58,235 nucleotides of DNA. It comes from Butyrivibrio sp. CAG:318 (GTDB lineage Bacteria > Bacillota > Clostridia > Lachnospirales > Lachnospiraceae). Made by a program: the position numbers and the translations under genes. Position 1 is the first letter of the stretch; every line of letters begins with the position of its first letter. Below, in pieces: positions 9,323 to 18,150 of the stretch. The stretch covers positions 11,531 through 69,765 of the forward strand of contig FR889246.1 in the NCBI GenBank assembly GCA_000431815.1, given 5' to 3'. A model generated the notes under the pieces. It had not been told where the DNA came from. It saw nothing but the letters and a program-made list of their open reading frames with translations, and searched no databases.

Positions 9323-9895
9323 CTACTTTCTGAATATTCTAAGAAGTATTGTCATAAATGCTATTAAATATGCAGCAAAAAGTACGAAAATAACCATTGT
9401 CTGCAAATCCCATTTAACATAAGTATAGCAGATTGCAGGTGTCAGATTATCCGGCTGTCCGGATATGGTAACACCTTCTCCTTTATCATTGCCGCATTTT
9501 ATAACCAAAGTATATTTTTCCCCCTTAGTATATTCAACCTTATCCATGTTAAGGAAGGTGAATTTACCGCTTTTAAGCCTGGATATTTTCAATGTTTCCT
9601 GTCCCGAAACACTATTCCCGTTTTCATCGGTAAGTTCATAACTTATCTTACCTGATACTTTTCCGGCATCAGCCGGAGCCATAAGTACCTTCATTCCGGT
9701 AATATTAGCAGAGTCGCATATAAATGAATACCTGAATTCATTACCGTCACTTATCTCCGTCACCGGCACCATCCGGCTTCTCGTATAATCCGTGTTATAT
9801 AATGCACAGTCTTTTTTGACATAAGCGTAAAAATATCCGCCGACCATAACAGCCACTACGGCAAATATTAACAAAATTATTTTCTTCCTGTTCAT
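9323..9895 (-). CDS. Small bitopic membrane protein of unknown function, 190 aa
   Basis: I do not recognise this family. It has a transmembrane helix at residues 6-25, an extracytoplasmic beta-rich region of about 130 residues (the SYELTDENGNSVSG strand and similar), and a second helix at about 163-185 ending in RIFRK. The outer region recalls the loop after the first helix of DUF2142 protein 14976-16901, so it may belong to the polymer assembly machinery. It lies between the ABC ATPase gene (11 bases away) and the 816-residue GT gene (8 bases away), clearly in the operon. ATG 9895 follows AGAAAGGG. Confidence 0.65.
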   Translation of the reverse strand: MNRKKIILLIFAVVAVMVGGYFYAYVKKDCALYNTDYTRSRMVPVTEISDGNEFRYSFICDSANITGMKVLMAPADAGKVSGKISYELTDENGNSVSGQETLKISRLKSGKFTFLNMDKVEYTKGEKYTLVIKCGNDKGEGVTISGQPDNLTPAICYTYVKWDLQTMVIFVLFAAYLIAFMTILLRIFRK

Positions 9896-9906
9896 AACTG
9901 CCCTTT

Positions 9907-10644
9907 CTATCTGGTCTGCATATATACATCACATATTTCTGCCGCATCGCCCTTCATTCTGACTTTGCCGCTTTCAAGCCAGACTACCTTGTTACATATC
10001 TCTCTGACCTGTTCTATACTGTGCGATACAAAAAGAACTGTCGTTCCTTTATCCATCATCCTGTGTATACGTTCCTGGCACTTCTCCTGAAACCTGAAAT
10101 CGCCGACTGAAAGCACTTCATCAACTATAAGTATATCGGCCTCTCCAGATGTTGCTATTGAAAAAGCAAGTCTTGAGAGCATACCGGAGGAGTAATTTTT
10201 AACCGGAACATCCATAAATTCATGCAGTTCCGAAAATTCAACAATATCATCAAATACATCCTGCATCATCTTACGCGAACGTCCGAGAAGTGCTCCGTTG
10301 AGGAATACATTTTCCCTTCCCGTAAGGTCTATGTCAAAACCGGCTCCCAGCTCGATAAGAGGAGCAACACTTCCTCTGATTGAGACACTTCCTTTGGTCG
10401 GCTTAAGCACTCCGGCAATACATTTGAGCATTGTGCTTTTGCCGCTTCCGTTAAGCCCGATAAGTCCAACGGAATCGCCTTTTTTAACATCGAAACAGAC
10501 ATCGCTTAATGCCCAAAATTCATCATATTGTAATTTGCCTCTTAAGGCTCTGATAATATATTCCTTGAGGCTGTCAACTTTCTCCCTGGCGAGGTTAAAG
10601 CGCATGGAGACATCTTTTACCGAGATTATTGTATCATCTGTCAT
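9907..10644 (-). CDS. Polysaccharide ABC exporter ATP-binding protein, Wzt/TagH-like, 245 aa
   Basis: An ATPase subunit that powers export of undecaprenol-linked polysaccharide or teichoic acid. Visible motifs are Walker A GLNGSGKST, the ABC signature NYSSGML, Walker B ILIVDEVLSVGD and the H-loop LFVSHS. The N-terminal segment RFNLAREKVDSLKEY is typical of this subfamily. At 245 residues it ends just after the nucleotide-binding domain and lacks the C-terminal carbohydrate-binding domain found in long Wzt proteins, so export probably does not depend on recognising a modified chain end. Its permease is encoded immediately upstream (12-base gap). ATG 10644 follows AAAGGAGACG. Confidence 0.93.
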   Translation of the reverse strand: MTDDTIISVKDVSMRFNLAREKVDSLKEYIIRALRGKLQYDEFWALSDVCFDVKKGDSVGLIGLNGSGKSTMLKCIAGVLKPTKGSVSIRGSVAPLIELGAGFDIDLTGRENVFLNGALLGRSRKMMQDVFDDIVEFSELHEFMDVPVKNYSSGMLSRLAFSIATSGEADILIVDEVLSVGDFRFQEKCQERIHRMMDKGTTVLFVSHSIEQVREICNKVVWLESGKVRMKGDAAEICDVYMQTR

Positions 10645-10656
10645 AACGTCTCCTTT

Positions 10657-11433
10657 CTACACATACAGGATAAATTCATCCTGTTTTTTATAAAAAACCC
10701 TGAAACCAAGTACAAGCACAAGCACACTTGGGATTATTGTCATCAGTGTTGTAAACAGATCAGGCCATGTGCCATATATCATGAATCCACGGAACATTTC
10801 AAGAATACTCGTGAGCGGGTTGATGCGCACTACCATTCTGATTGCACGCGGAAGACTCGACATCGGGTATATTACCGGTGTCAGGTACATAAGTACTGTG
10901 GTAAGTACCGAATATAAGTGGATTATGTCCCTGAATTTAACCGCAAAAGCCGCAAGTATCAGTCCGATTCCGAGTGAAAGTGCCACCAGTGCAATTATCG
11001 GAAGTATCCCCAGTAATGCCATATAATGCAATTCTGCCCTCATACAAAGCATAACAATTATGAGCGCAGCAAACGATGCCATCAGGTTAATGGCACTCGA
11101 AACAGTCCTTGAAAGGACAAACATGTATTTGGGTACATACACCTTCTTAATGAGCGGTGCATTATCAATAATCGCCGTCATATCCATTGTGGTTGCAGCC
11201 GAAAAGAAATTAAAAACAACCTGGCCCGCAAGAAGATATAACGGATAATTATCTATATCGAACTTAAACAGATGTGAGAATACCACCGACAGTACGACCA
11301 TCATAAGGAGCGGGTTAAGCAAAGTCCATAACACGCCAAGCACCGAACGACGGTATTTGGTCTTAACATCTCTTGTCACAAGCTCATTTAACAGCGGCTT
11401 GTATTTATTAAAATTGACAATAATCGACTTCAT
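10657..11433 (-). CDS. Polysaccharide ABC exporter permease, Wzm/TagG-like, 258 aa
   Basis: An ABC-2 type permease with six predicted helices. The N-terminal block LVTRDVKTKYRRSVLG...WTLLNPLL is diagnostic of the Wzm/TagG/RgpC family that moves lipid-linked polysaccharide across the membrane. With the adjacent ATPase it forms the exporter for the rhamnose-containing polymer. I place the start at ATG 11433, five bases after the rfbC stop; an upstream in-frame TTG at 11445 would directly abut the purine-rich AAAAAAGG and is less likely. The tight spacing suggests translational coupling to rfbC. Confidence 0.92.
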   Translation of the reverse strand: MKSIIVNFNKYKPLLNELVTRDVKTKYRRSVLGVLWTLLNPLLMMVVLSVVFSHLFKFDIDNYPLYLLAGQVVFNFFSAATTMDMTAIIDNAPLIKKVYVPKYMFVLSRTVSSAINLMASFAALIIVMLCMRAELHYMALLGILPIIALVALSLGIGLILAAFAVKFRDIIHLYSVLTTVLMYLTPVIYPMSSLPRAIRMVVRINPLTSILEMFRGFMIYGTWPDLFTTLMTIIPSVLVLVLGFRVFYKKQDEFILYV

Positions 11434-11438
11434 CAGAA

Positions 11439-11996
11439 TTAGCAACCTTTTTTGTAATCTTTAAACTGCGGCCATTTCTGGTCTTTGTCGGAAAATATGA
11501 GTTCCGACTCATCTTCCACAGGCCAGTCAATGCCTATATCCGGATCGTTCCAGATAATTCCGCCTTCATCATCCGGATGATAAAAATCAGTACATTTGTA
11601 TGCAAATTCAGCATAATCCGAGAGAACAACGAATCCATGTGCGAAATTCTTCGGAATAAAAAACTGTTTCTTATTCTCAGCCGAAAGAACCACACCAAAC
11701 CACTTACCATATGTCTTTGAGCCTTCTCTCAAGTCTACTGCAACATCAAAAACCTCTCCGTTAATAACGCGCACCAGCTTATCCTGCGGAAAATTCTTCT
11801 GAAAATGAAGACCTCTTAAGACGCCTTTCTTAGATGCGGACTGGTTATCCTGTACAAATTCCTGTGTAATTCCCGCTGCCGCATAATCATTATAATTATA
11901 TGACTCGAAAAAATATCCTCTCGCATCTCCGAAAACCTTCGGTTCAATAACTTTAAGTCCCTCTATATCGCAAGTTGTCACTTTAATCTGACCCAT
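11439..11996 (-). CDS. rfbC: dTDP-4-dehydrorhamnose 3,5-epimerase
   Basis: RfbC/RmlC converts dTDP-4-dehydro-6-deoxyglucose to dTDP-4-dehydrorhamnose, step three of dTDP-L-rhamnose synthesis. The 185-residue length is typical. Family marks are FGDARGYFFESYN, the substrate loop QDNQSASKKGVLRGLHFQ with the catalytic His, and the FIPKNFAHGFVVLSD cupin block. It starts at ATG 11996 with AGGAGG seven bases upstream, just after rfbA. The C-terminus DQKWPQFKDY is also family-typical. Confidence 0.96.
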   Translation of the reverse strand: MGQIKVTTCDIEGLKVIEPKVFGDARGYFFESYNYNDYAAAGITQEFVQDNQSASKKGVLRGLHFQKNFPQDKLVRVINGEVFDVAVDLREGSKTYGKWFGVVLSAENKKQFFIPKNFAHGFVVLSDYAEFAYKCTDFYHPDDEGGIIWNDPDIGIDWPVEDESELIFSDKDQKWPQFKDYKKGC

Positions 11997-12005
11997 AATA
12001 GCCTC

Positions 12006-12875
12006 CTATAATCCATTAGCGATATCTATAAGATACCTGCCATATTCAGTCTTAAGCAATGGCTGTGCAAGATTTACAAGCTGTTCCCTTGTAATAAAGC
12101 CTCTCTTATATGCTATCTCTTCTATGCATGAGATATACAGGCCCTGCCTTTTCTGGAATGCAGCCACAAAATCCGCCGCATCAAGAAGCGCATCATGATT
12201 ACCTGTGTCCAGCCATGCAAATCCGCGACCCAGGGTCTCAACATATAAATCGCCACGCCTTAAATATTCATTGTTGACACTTGTTATTTCGATCTCGCCA
12301 CGTTTGGACGGCTTGACATTCTTAGCAATTTCAACAACATCATTATCATAGAAATATAAGCCCGGTACCGCATAATTAGATTTAGGTACCTGCGGTTTCT
12401 CCTCTATGGAAACTGCCTTTCCGTTCTCATCGAACTCAACGACGCCGTATTCCCTCGGGTCTTTAACATAGTATCCGAATATTGTAGCACCGCTTGTTCT
12501 TTCTGCCGCCCGCGCAAGCACCTTTGAAAAACTCTGTCCGTAAAAAATATTGTCTCCGAGTACAAGCGCAACATTATCATTACCGATAAACTGCTCTCCG
12601 ACTATAAAAGCATCCGCAAGTCCTCTCGGTGTCTCCTGTATGGCATATGAGAAACTCATTCCCAGCTGGCTTCCATCTCCTAAAAGTTCCTCAAATACTC
12701 CTATATCCCTTCTGGTCGATATTATAAGTATTTCTCTTATTCCCGCAAGCATAAGTGTAGAAAGCGGGTAGTATATCATCGGCTTATCATAAACCGGCAT
12801 AATCTGTTTGGAAATTGCCTTGGTAAGTGGATAGAGTCTCGTTCCTGAGCCCCCTGCTAAAATAATACCTTTCAT
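12006..12875 (-). CDS. rfbA: Glucose-1-phosphate thymidylyltransferase
   Basis: RfbA/RmlA joins glucose-1-P and dTTP to make dTDP-glucose. The 289-residue protein opens with the nucleotide loop KGIILAGGSGTRLYPLT, followed by SKQIMPVYDKPMIYYPLS and the LGDNIFYG metal motif, all diagnostic. It is feedback-inhibited by dTDP-rhamnose in characterised relatives. ATG 12875 follows CAGGAGGCAG. The gene lies between rfbB (74-base gap holding a large hairpin) and rfbC (9-base gap). Confidence 0.97.
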   Translation of the reverse strand: MKGIILAGGSGTRLYPLTKAISKQIMPVYDKPMIYYPLSTLMLAGIREILIISTRRDIGVFEELLGDGSQLGMSFSYAIQETPRGLADAFIVGEQFIGNDNVALVLGDNIFYGQSFSKVLARAAERTSGATIFGYYVKDPREYGVVEFDENGKAVSIEEKPQVPKSNYAVPGLYFYDNDVVEIAKNVKPSKRGEIEITSVNNEYLRRGDLYVETLGRGFAWLDTGNHDALLDAADFVAAFQKRQGLYISCIEEIAYKRGFITREQLVNLAQPLLKTEYGRYLIDIANGL

Positions 12876-12905
12876 TCTGCCTCCTGGTTATATCATATTA
12901 GACAC

Positions 12906-12951
12906 AATCAGACAGCACCGGGATTTCCCCTGCGCTGCCTTTGGTCTGATT
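12906..12951 (-). other. Intercistronic RNA hairpin between rfbB and rfbA
   Basis: AATCAGAC (12906-12913) pairs perfectly with GTCTGATT (12944-12951), with further pairing inside (GCAGC against GCTG and GGG against CCC). It overlaps the rfbB stop codon and has no U-tract after it in the minus direction, so it looks like an mRNA stability or processing element, not a terminator. Confidence 0.6.
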
Positions 12952-14032
12952 ATATTCTGTACATTTCTTCGTAATACTTCTGGTAATTGCCGCTTGTGAC
13001 ATTCTTCATCCAGTCCTCATGCTCAAAATACCATTTGATTGTAAGTCTGATGCCATCCTTAAACATTGTCTCCGGATACCAGCCTACCTCTTTCTTGATC
13101 TTATCCGGTGCTATCGCATATCTTCTGTCATGTCCCTTACGGTCTGCAACATATGTTATAAGACTTTCGTTGATAGCAGGCTTTCTCGGATCATCATCCG
13201 GAAGCATCTCATTAAGTGTTTCAAGAATAGTCCTGATAATCTCTATATTCTGTTTCTCGTTATGTCCGCCGATATTGTATCTTTCTCCGAGACGTCCTTT
13301 TTCCTGAACCATATCAATAGCCTTGGCGTGATCGTCAACATAAAGCCAGTCACGCACATTAAGTCCGTCACCATATACCGGAAGCTTCTTCCCGTTAAGT
13401 GCATTGTTAATGATAAGCGGAATCAGTTTCTCAGGGAACTGGTAAGGTCCGTAGTTATTACTGCAATTGGTAATATTAGCCGGAAAATGATATGTGTCTA
13501 TATAAGCCTTCACAAGCATATCCGATGATGCCTTGCTCGCAGAATACGGGCTGTGTGGATCAATAGGTGATGTTTCATAGAAGAAAGCGGTGTCATCATC
13601 CGGAAGTGAACCGTACACTTCATCGGTTGACACATGGAGAAATTTCTTATCCGGCTTGAATGTTCCGTCTTCGTTCTCCCATGCTTTCTTCGCCGCGTTA
13701 AGCATTACAGCCGTTCCGAGCACATTAGTCTGAACGAACACCTCCGGATTACGGATACTTCTGTCAACATGGCTTTCTGCTGCAAAATGCACCACCCTGT
13801 CTATATCATTTGCCGCAAAAATCTTCTCTATAGCTTCTTTATCACAAATGTCAGCCTTTACAAATGTATAATTATCTCTATTCTCGATATCCTTAAGATT
13901 CTCGAGATTTCCTGCATATGTAAGGCAGTCAACATTAATTATTCTTATCTCATTATCATATTTACGAAACATATAATGAATGTAATTTGAACCGATAAAA
14001 CCGGCTCCTCCTGTTACAAGATAGGTTCTCAT
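12950..14032 (-). CDS. rfbB: dTDP-glucose 4,6-dehydratase
   Basis: RfbB/RmlB oxidises and dehydrates dTDP-glucose to dTDP-4-dehydro-6-deoxyglucose. The 360-residue protein is an extended short-chain dehydrogenase: the NAD loop GGAGFIGSNYIHYMF at the N-terminus, HFAAESHVDRSI around residue 85, and the catalytic YSASKASSD with Tyr-x-x-x-Lys. STDEVYG upstream of it carries the catalytic Asp-Glu pair. It starts at ATG 14032 after GAAAGGAGATAAAAGGG and has its own promoter-like sequence upstream. Confidence 0.97.
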   Translation of the reverse strand: MRTYLVTGGAGFIGSNYIHYMFRKYDNEIRIINVDCLTYAGNLENLKDIENRDNYTFVKADICDKEAIEKIFAANDIDRVVHFAAESHVDRSIRNPEVFVQTNVLGTAVMLNAAKKAWENEDGTFKPDKKFLHVSTDEVYGSLPDDDTAFFYETSPIDPHSPYSASKASSDMLVKAYIDTYHFPANITNCSNNYGPYQFPEKLIPLIINNALNGKKLPVYGDGLNVRDWLYVDDHAKAIDMVQEKGRLGERYNIGGHNEKQNIEIIRTILETLNEMLPDDDPRKPAINESLITYVADRKGHDRRYAIAPDKIKKEVGWYPETMFKDGIRLTIKWYFEHEDWMKNVTSGNYQKYYEEMYRI

Positions 14033-14069
14033 CCCTTTTATCTCCTTTCAGATAAGTACATACTGATAT

Positions 14070-14098
14070 ATTTTACCATATATATGCAATTTATTCAA
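14070..14098 (-). promoter_or_regulatory. Internal promoter upstream of rfbB
   Basis: On the minus strand TTGAAT (14093-14098) and TAAAAT (14070-14075) are exactly 17 bases apart in the 66-base gap between rfbD and rfbB. The rfbD stop codon lies directly next to the -35 box. This could let rfbBAC and the exporter be transcribed independently of the upstream genes. Confidence 0.6.
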
Positions 14099-14956
14099 CT
14101 AGATAAAATCTCTCACATATGCCGCTATTGCATCCTTCCATCCGGCAAATTCATATCCGCCGGTAAGTCTTAACATATAATTGTCAAGTACTGAATATGC
14201 AGGTCTGTCGGCCGACTGTGGAAACATTTTCTTATATTCTTCACTCGTTATATGATTAACTTTGCAATTTCTGCCGGTAAGCCTGAATATTTCCTCCGTA
14301 AAATCTGCCCACGAGCATACCCCTTCACAAGTTCCGTGGAATATGCCGTAATTATCCGTCGGAACAAGCGACACTATAGCTCTGGCAAGTTCAGTCGCGC
14401 TCGTCGGTGAACCAACCTGATCCATTACAACATTAACTTCAGGATTTTTCTCTGAAAGTGCAAGCATAGTCCGCACGAAATTCTTTCCTTCACCGTAAAG
14501 CCATGCTGTTCTTACGATAAAATAGTCCTTTGCAAACATCTTTACGAACTCCTCGCCGGCAAGTTTCGTTCTTCCGTATGCACTCTTAGGCGACGGCGCA
14601 TCAAATTCTGTGTACGGTCTTATACCGTCTCCGCCAAATACATAATCAGTCGATACATGAACAAGCTTTGCGCCGCATTTTGCAGCTGCTATCGCAAGAT
14701 TACGCGGCCCGATCGCATTAATCCTGTATGCATTGTCTTCATCCGTCTCGCATTTATCAACCGCAGTGTATGCTGCACAGTTAATAATTGCATAAGGTCT
14801 CACCTTATCTGTAAGTTCAAGAACAGCTTTCACATCCGTTATGTCGAGTTCTCCGACATCCGTATTGACAAGCTCGTATTCGTTACTTTTCTCGTATTCC
14901 CTGTTGATTGCTCTTCCAAGCTGTCCGTTGCAGCCAGTCACGATTATTTTCTTCAT
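14099..14956 (-). CDS. rfbD: dTDP-4-dehydrorhamnose reductase
   Basis: RfbD/RmlD reduces dTDP-4-dehydrorhamnose to dTDP-L-rhamnose with NADPH. The 285 residues include the nucleotide-binding GCNGQLGRAI, the INCAAYTAVDKCE block, STDYVFGGDG and the catalytic YGRTKLAGE. The length is normal for the family. ATG 14956 has GGAGG ten bases upstream. It is placed before rfbB, so the pathway order is D-B-A-C along the operon. Confidence 0.96.
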   Translation of the reverse strand: MKKIIVTGCNGQLGRAINREYEKSNEYELVNTDVGELDITDVKAVLELTDKVRPYAIINCAAYTAVDKCETDEDNAYRINAIGPRNLAIAAAKCGAKLVHVSTDYVFGGDGIRPYTEFDAPSPKSAYGRTKLAGEEFVKMFAKDYFIVRTAWLYGEGKNFVRTMLALSEKNPEVNVVMDQVGSPTSATELARAIVSLVPTDNYGIFHGTCEGVCSWADFTEEIFRLTGRNCKVNHITSEEYKKMFPQSADRPAYSVLDNYMLRLTGGYEFAGWKDAIAAYVRDFI

Positions 14957-14975
14957 ATCAATAAAGCCTCCGTAT

Positions 14976-16901
14976 TTAGAATGAACATACTGTAAGTATC
15001 TGCCTGTATATTTCCCAGAAAAGGATTGCCCCCTCCATCATAAGTACAAAAAGATTATACCACTGTCTGTTAAAATGTGCAGTGATTTTTTCGGCCGGTA
15101 CAAGCATAAAAAGAGGAAAAAGAAGAGGAATAAAATATCTTCCCTGAACCCCGGCAATGCCTGATGCTACGCCGACCGGTGTAAATGCAAGGTACAGTGC
15201 AGTCCATATAAGCGCCGTCGTTGCAAACAGTATAAACACAACACCGCATTTTCTTCCCGCTGACAGTCTTTTGTCATCATCCGAATGTGTAAACATTGTA
15301 AATACCAGTAACGCATCTATTGCAAATACAGCCTTACCGGCGCCCAGATATGCCATTATATCCACAGCTTCGCTTCCTATAGTATAATACACTAATTTGC
15401 TCCATATGGATTTAAGAAGCAGTCCCGCATACGAAACAGGATGTGAAAGCACCATCTGCAGCTGGCCCGCATTGCTTGTATCGCCCCCACGCGGGTCGCC
15501 TCCGCTTCTGCCTATAAGAAGCGGAAGAATGAATGTCAGTATCAGAAGTATCATTGCAGATATAAAACCGCCTTTAACAATACGTCTCGTCCTGTCATCC
15601 CTGAAATGGCTTTTGGGAATAAAAAGGGCCATAAGCATCAATGGAGCGTAAACCGCTTTTGCAAGACATCCGTATCCCATCGCGCAGGCCGCCAGGGCGA
15701 ACTGCCACCATCGGCCGTTACAGTCATCATATATCATATTATTAATTACATATGACATGCCAAGCATTATAAAAGATGTTACAACAGGATCATATGAAAT
15801 CGTTGAAGCCGTAAAAATCGTTGTCGGAAGAAGCCCTATAAGTGCCATGAGTATTTTACCCTTGCGGAGTATTCTTATCGCAAAATACATCACCGTCACA
15901 TATACAAGAAGGTTGGCTAGCCTTGCAATTATATATATCCATCCGAAACCGAGTTTAAATGCCCTGGCTATGTTAATTGCAAGTGCCATGAAAACATACG
16001 CAAACGTAGATATGCTGCTCGTATGTCTCGGTGTAACCGTGTAATGTTCGACATCTTCGGTACCATAATAATTGCAATTATTATTAAGATATTCCAGAAA
16101 TTCGTGGTACTCTTTTGCCGTATCCGTATATCTTAACGGATGGTTTGCCTCGCTTGCGTTAAGCATTTCCCATATTTCATCATCGTTCCTGGTCTGGGAT
16201 GCTATTGACAGCAGGTACGAATTTCTGAAATGTGTTTCTTCATCAAATCCCACCCTGACAAGCGGAAGAGTCACAATTATCGCCAGCCCGGCGGCAAGTG
16301 CGGTAATTGCAAAACCCACTTCAACTTTCTTCGCAATTATATGCCGTAACAGAATCAGTATCAGCATTGCCGTAAATCCCAAAGCAAAAAGCATAACGCG
16401 GTGGATATTAAAATACGGTCTGCTGTCAATTGTTATATTTTTGATTCTCAACGATGCATCATGGTCAAAACTCAATGTAATGTGTGATGCATTCTTGCGG
16501 ATATTATGTGACGAACGTTTGAGCCAGAGCGGTGCCATGTCAGAAATGCTTTCACTTTCCTTTTTTCCGTAGGCATTAATGTATTCTATATCAATATTCT
16601 GCGAGAAATACGTTTTTTCTTTATCATATTCTACAACAAGCATCCCGGCATATCCCTCAAAATCAAATTCGAGGCTTCCGGAATCATCTCCGTCAAATAC
16701 ATATGCTCCGTCCGTATCGCAGTGCATATTGACAGCCGTAATCTCCTCCGTCGGGATGTTCCTTACATAATCATTATTCAATTCCCTGATATTAAAAAAT
16801 AATTCAATAAGCAGTGCCAGTATAACTGACACTGCTATAAGAATCGCGCCCCTGAGGGCAATATGAATTTTACTCCATTTGCCGTATATTTTTTTAAACA
16901 T
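14976..16901 (-). CDS. DUF2142-family polytopic membrane protein, 641 aa (second paralogue)
   Basis: A larger relative of 2928-4514. After a first helix (about 16-35) comes an extracytoplasmic beta-rich insert of about 130 residues, then ten or more helices. It keeps the acidic loop motif VGFDEETHFRNSY near residue 220 and the C-terminal GVQGRYFIPLLF, matching GADETNH and GLQGRYFIPLLF in the paralogue. The proteins probably share a catalytic plan and differ in substrate. By family habit this is a GT-C-like enzyme acting on polyprenyl-linked sugars outside the membrane, but no member is characterised to my knowledge. Its ATG overlaps the LCP gene stop by one base. Confidence 0.75.
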   Translation of the reverse strand: MFKKIYGKWSKIHIALRGAILIAVSVILALLIELFFNIRELNNDYVRNIPTEEITAVNMHCDTDGAYVFDGDDSGSLEFDFEGYAGMLVVEYDKEKTYFSQNIDIEYINAYGKKESESISDMAPLWLKRSSHNIRKNASHITLSFDHDASLRIKNITIDSRPYFNIHRVMLFALGFTAMLILILLRHIIAKKVEVGFAITALAAGLAIIVTLPLVRVGFDEETHFRNSYLLSIASQTRNDDEIWEMLNASEANHPLRYTDTAKEYHEFLEYLNNNCNYYGTEDVEHYTVTPRHTSSISTFAYVFMALAINIARAFKLGFGWIYIIARLANLLVYVTVMYFAIRILRKGKILMALIGLLPTTIFTASTISYDPVVTSFIMLGMSYVINNMIYDDCNGRWWQFALAACAMGYGCLAKAVYAPLMLMALFIPKSHFRDDRTRRIVKGGFISAMILLILTFILPLLIGRSGGDPRGGDTSNAGQLQMVLSHPVSYAGLLLKSIWSKLVYYTIGSEAVDIMAYLGAGKAVFAIDALLVFTMFTHSDDDKRLSAGRKCGVVFILFATTALIWTALYLAFTPVGVASGIAGVQGRYFIPLLFPLFMLVPAEKITAHFNRQWYNLFVLMMEGAILFWEIYRQILTVCSF

Positions 16902-18124
16902 TAATATGCTCCTGAGAGTTCGGATATTGTTTTATTTATATCTTTGACAGTCGGTGTCGGATCATAATTGTCGACATCAAAAAGTACCTTATGAAGCACC
17001 GTTACATTGGCTGCAAGATCCTTCGCAAGCACAAAATCCCTGTCGCTTGTATTACCCTTTAATGTCGTAACATATGTCACTTCCGTCGGGAATCCTGACG
17101 ACTCGGTAATGGTGTAACTTGCGAGCGACTTGGCAAGATTAAGTATCGTACCGACATCAAGGCTTGTTGATATATTGCCAAACACGCTGTTAATTGCACT
17201 GTTTAATTTGGTGATATCCATATTCTTGGCTTTTTCAACAACAAGGTTAATTACCGTACGCTGTCTCTCGGTTCTTCTGAAATCACTTCCGCCGCCATAT
17301 CTGATACGGCAATATGCCGTAGCCTGGATTCCGTCGAGGTGTACCATTCCGGTATTTTCCACATTGGTATAACTTCTTCCCGTATTCTTTCCGGTATCCC
17401 TTAAATATTCATTGATCCAGTGAAGTTCGTTTTCGTCTATCTCAATATCAATTCCGCCTACCGCATCCACGATATCGATCAATGCATTCCAGTTTACCAT
17501 CACATAATCTTTGATATCAAGGTCAAGGTTGGTATTTATCATACTTATTGCCGACTCAACGCCATAATAGAACATCGCATCGGTTGCTTTATTGTATTTG
17601 ACTTCCTGTGTGTTCGCCGTATCCATAAATTTGAGGACCGTATCACGGTATACAGACACAAGCCTTACTTCTTTGGTCTTATTGTTGATACTTGCTATGA
17701 TTATAGAGTCGGTATGATTCTCACCAAGCTTATTAAGGCCCTCAACCGTATTGTCCCTGGCATCACTTCCAAGAAGAAGTATATTGGTATATCCGTCCAG
17801 AACCTCAATCGTATCATCATCAAGTTCCCTGTTTATAACTATCGCATCCCTGTCTATTGCCGGTCTTTCAATCATCTCAAGTTTGCCTACCACATACCAT
17901 ACTGTGATAAGCACCAGCAGCAGGATAATTTCTATAGCAAATATAAGAATCATGACCCAGCGTTTGCGTTTTTTCTTCTTATGCGGGCGGACAGACTTCT
18001 TATCATTTTTCTCCTCAACAGAATAATCATTCACATTTCTGCGTCCCGGCGTCTTTTCATCTTCGTATATATATTTGTCGTCTTCATACTCATAATCGTC
18101 ATCGAAATCTCTGTATTTTGCCAT
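16901..18124 (-). CDS. LytR-CpsA-Psr (LCP) family cell wall polymer ligase, 407 aa
   Basis: LCP proteins transfer undecaprenyl-linked glycopolymers onto peptidoglycan. This one has an unusual very acidic, tyrosine-rich cytoplasmic tail (residues 1-40), a KKKKRKR stretch, one transmembrane helix (about 57-82) and an extracellular LCP domain: LLLGSDARDNT, NHTDSIIIASIN, VSVYRDT, and the arginine-rich AYCRIRYGGGSDFRRTERQR that binds the lipid pyrophosphate. It is the likely enzyme anchoring the rhamnose-containing polymer to the wall. The tyrosine-rich tail might be a phosphorylation site, which is speculation. ATG 18124 follows AAAGGATT. Confidence 0.92.
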   Translation of the reverse strand: MAKYRDFDDDYEYEDDKYIYEDEKTPGRRNVNDYSVEEKNDKKSVRPHKKKKRKRWVMILIFAIEIILLLVLITVWYVVGKLEMIERPAIDRDAIVINRELDDDTIEVLDGYTNILLLGSDARDNTVEGLNKLGENHTDSIIIASINNKTKEVRLVSVYRDTVLKFMDTANTQEVKYNKATDAMFYYGVESAISMINTNLDLDIKDYVMVNWNALIDIVDAVGGIDIEIDENELHWINEYLRDTGKNTGRSYTNVENTGMVHLDGIQATAYCRIRYGGGSDFRRTERQRTVINLVVEKAKNMDITKLNSAINSVFGNISTSLDVGTILNLAKSLASYTITESSGFPTEVTYVTTLKGNTSDRDFVLAKDLAANVTVLHKVLFDVDNYDPTPTVKDINKTISELSGAY

Positions 18125-18150
18125 GATAGTAATCCTTTCGTTCTCTGCCC

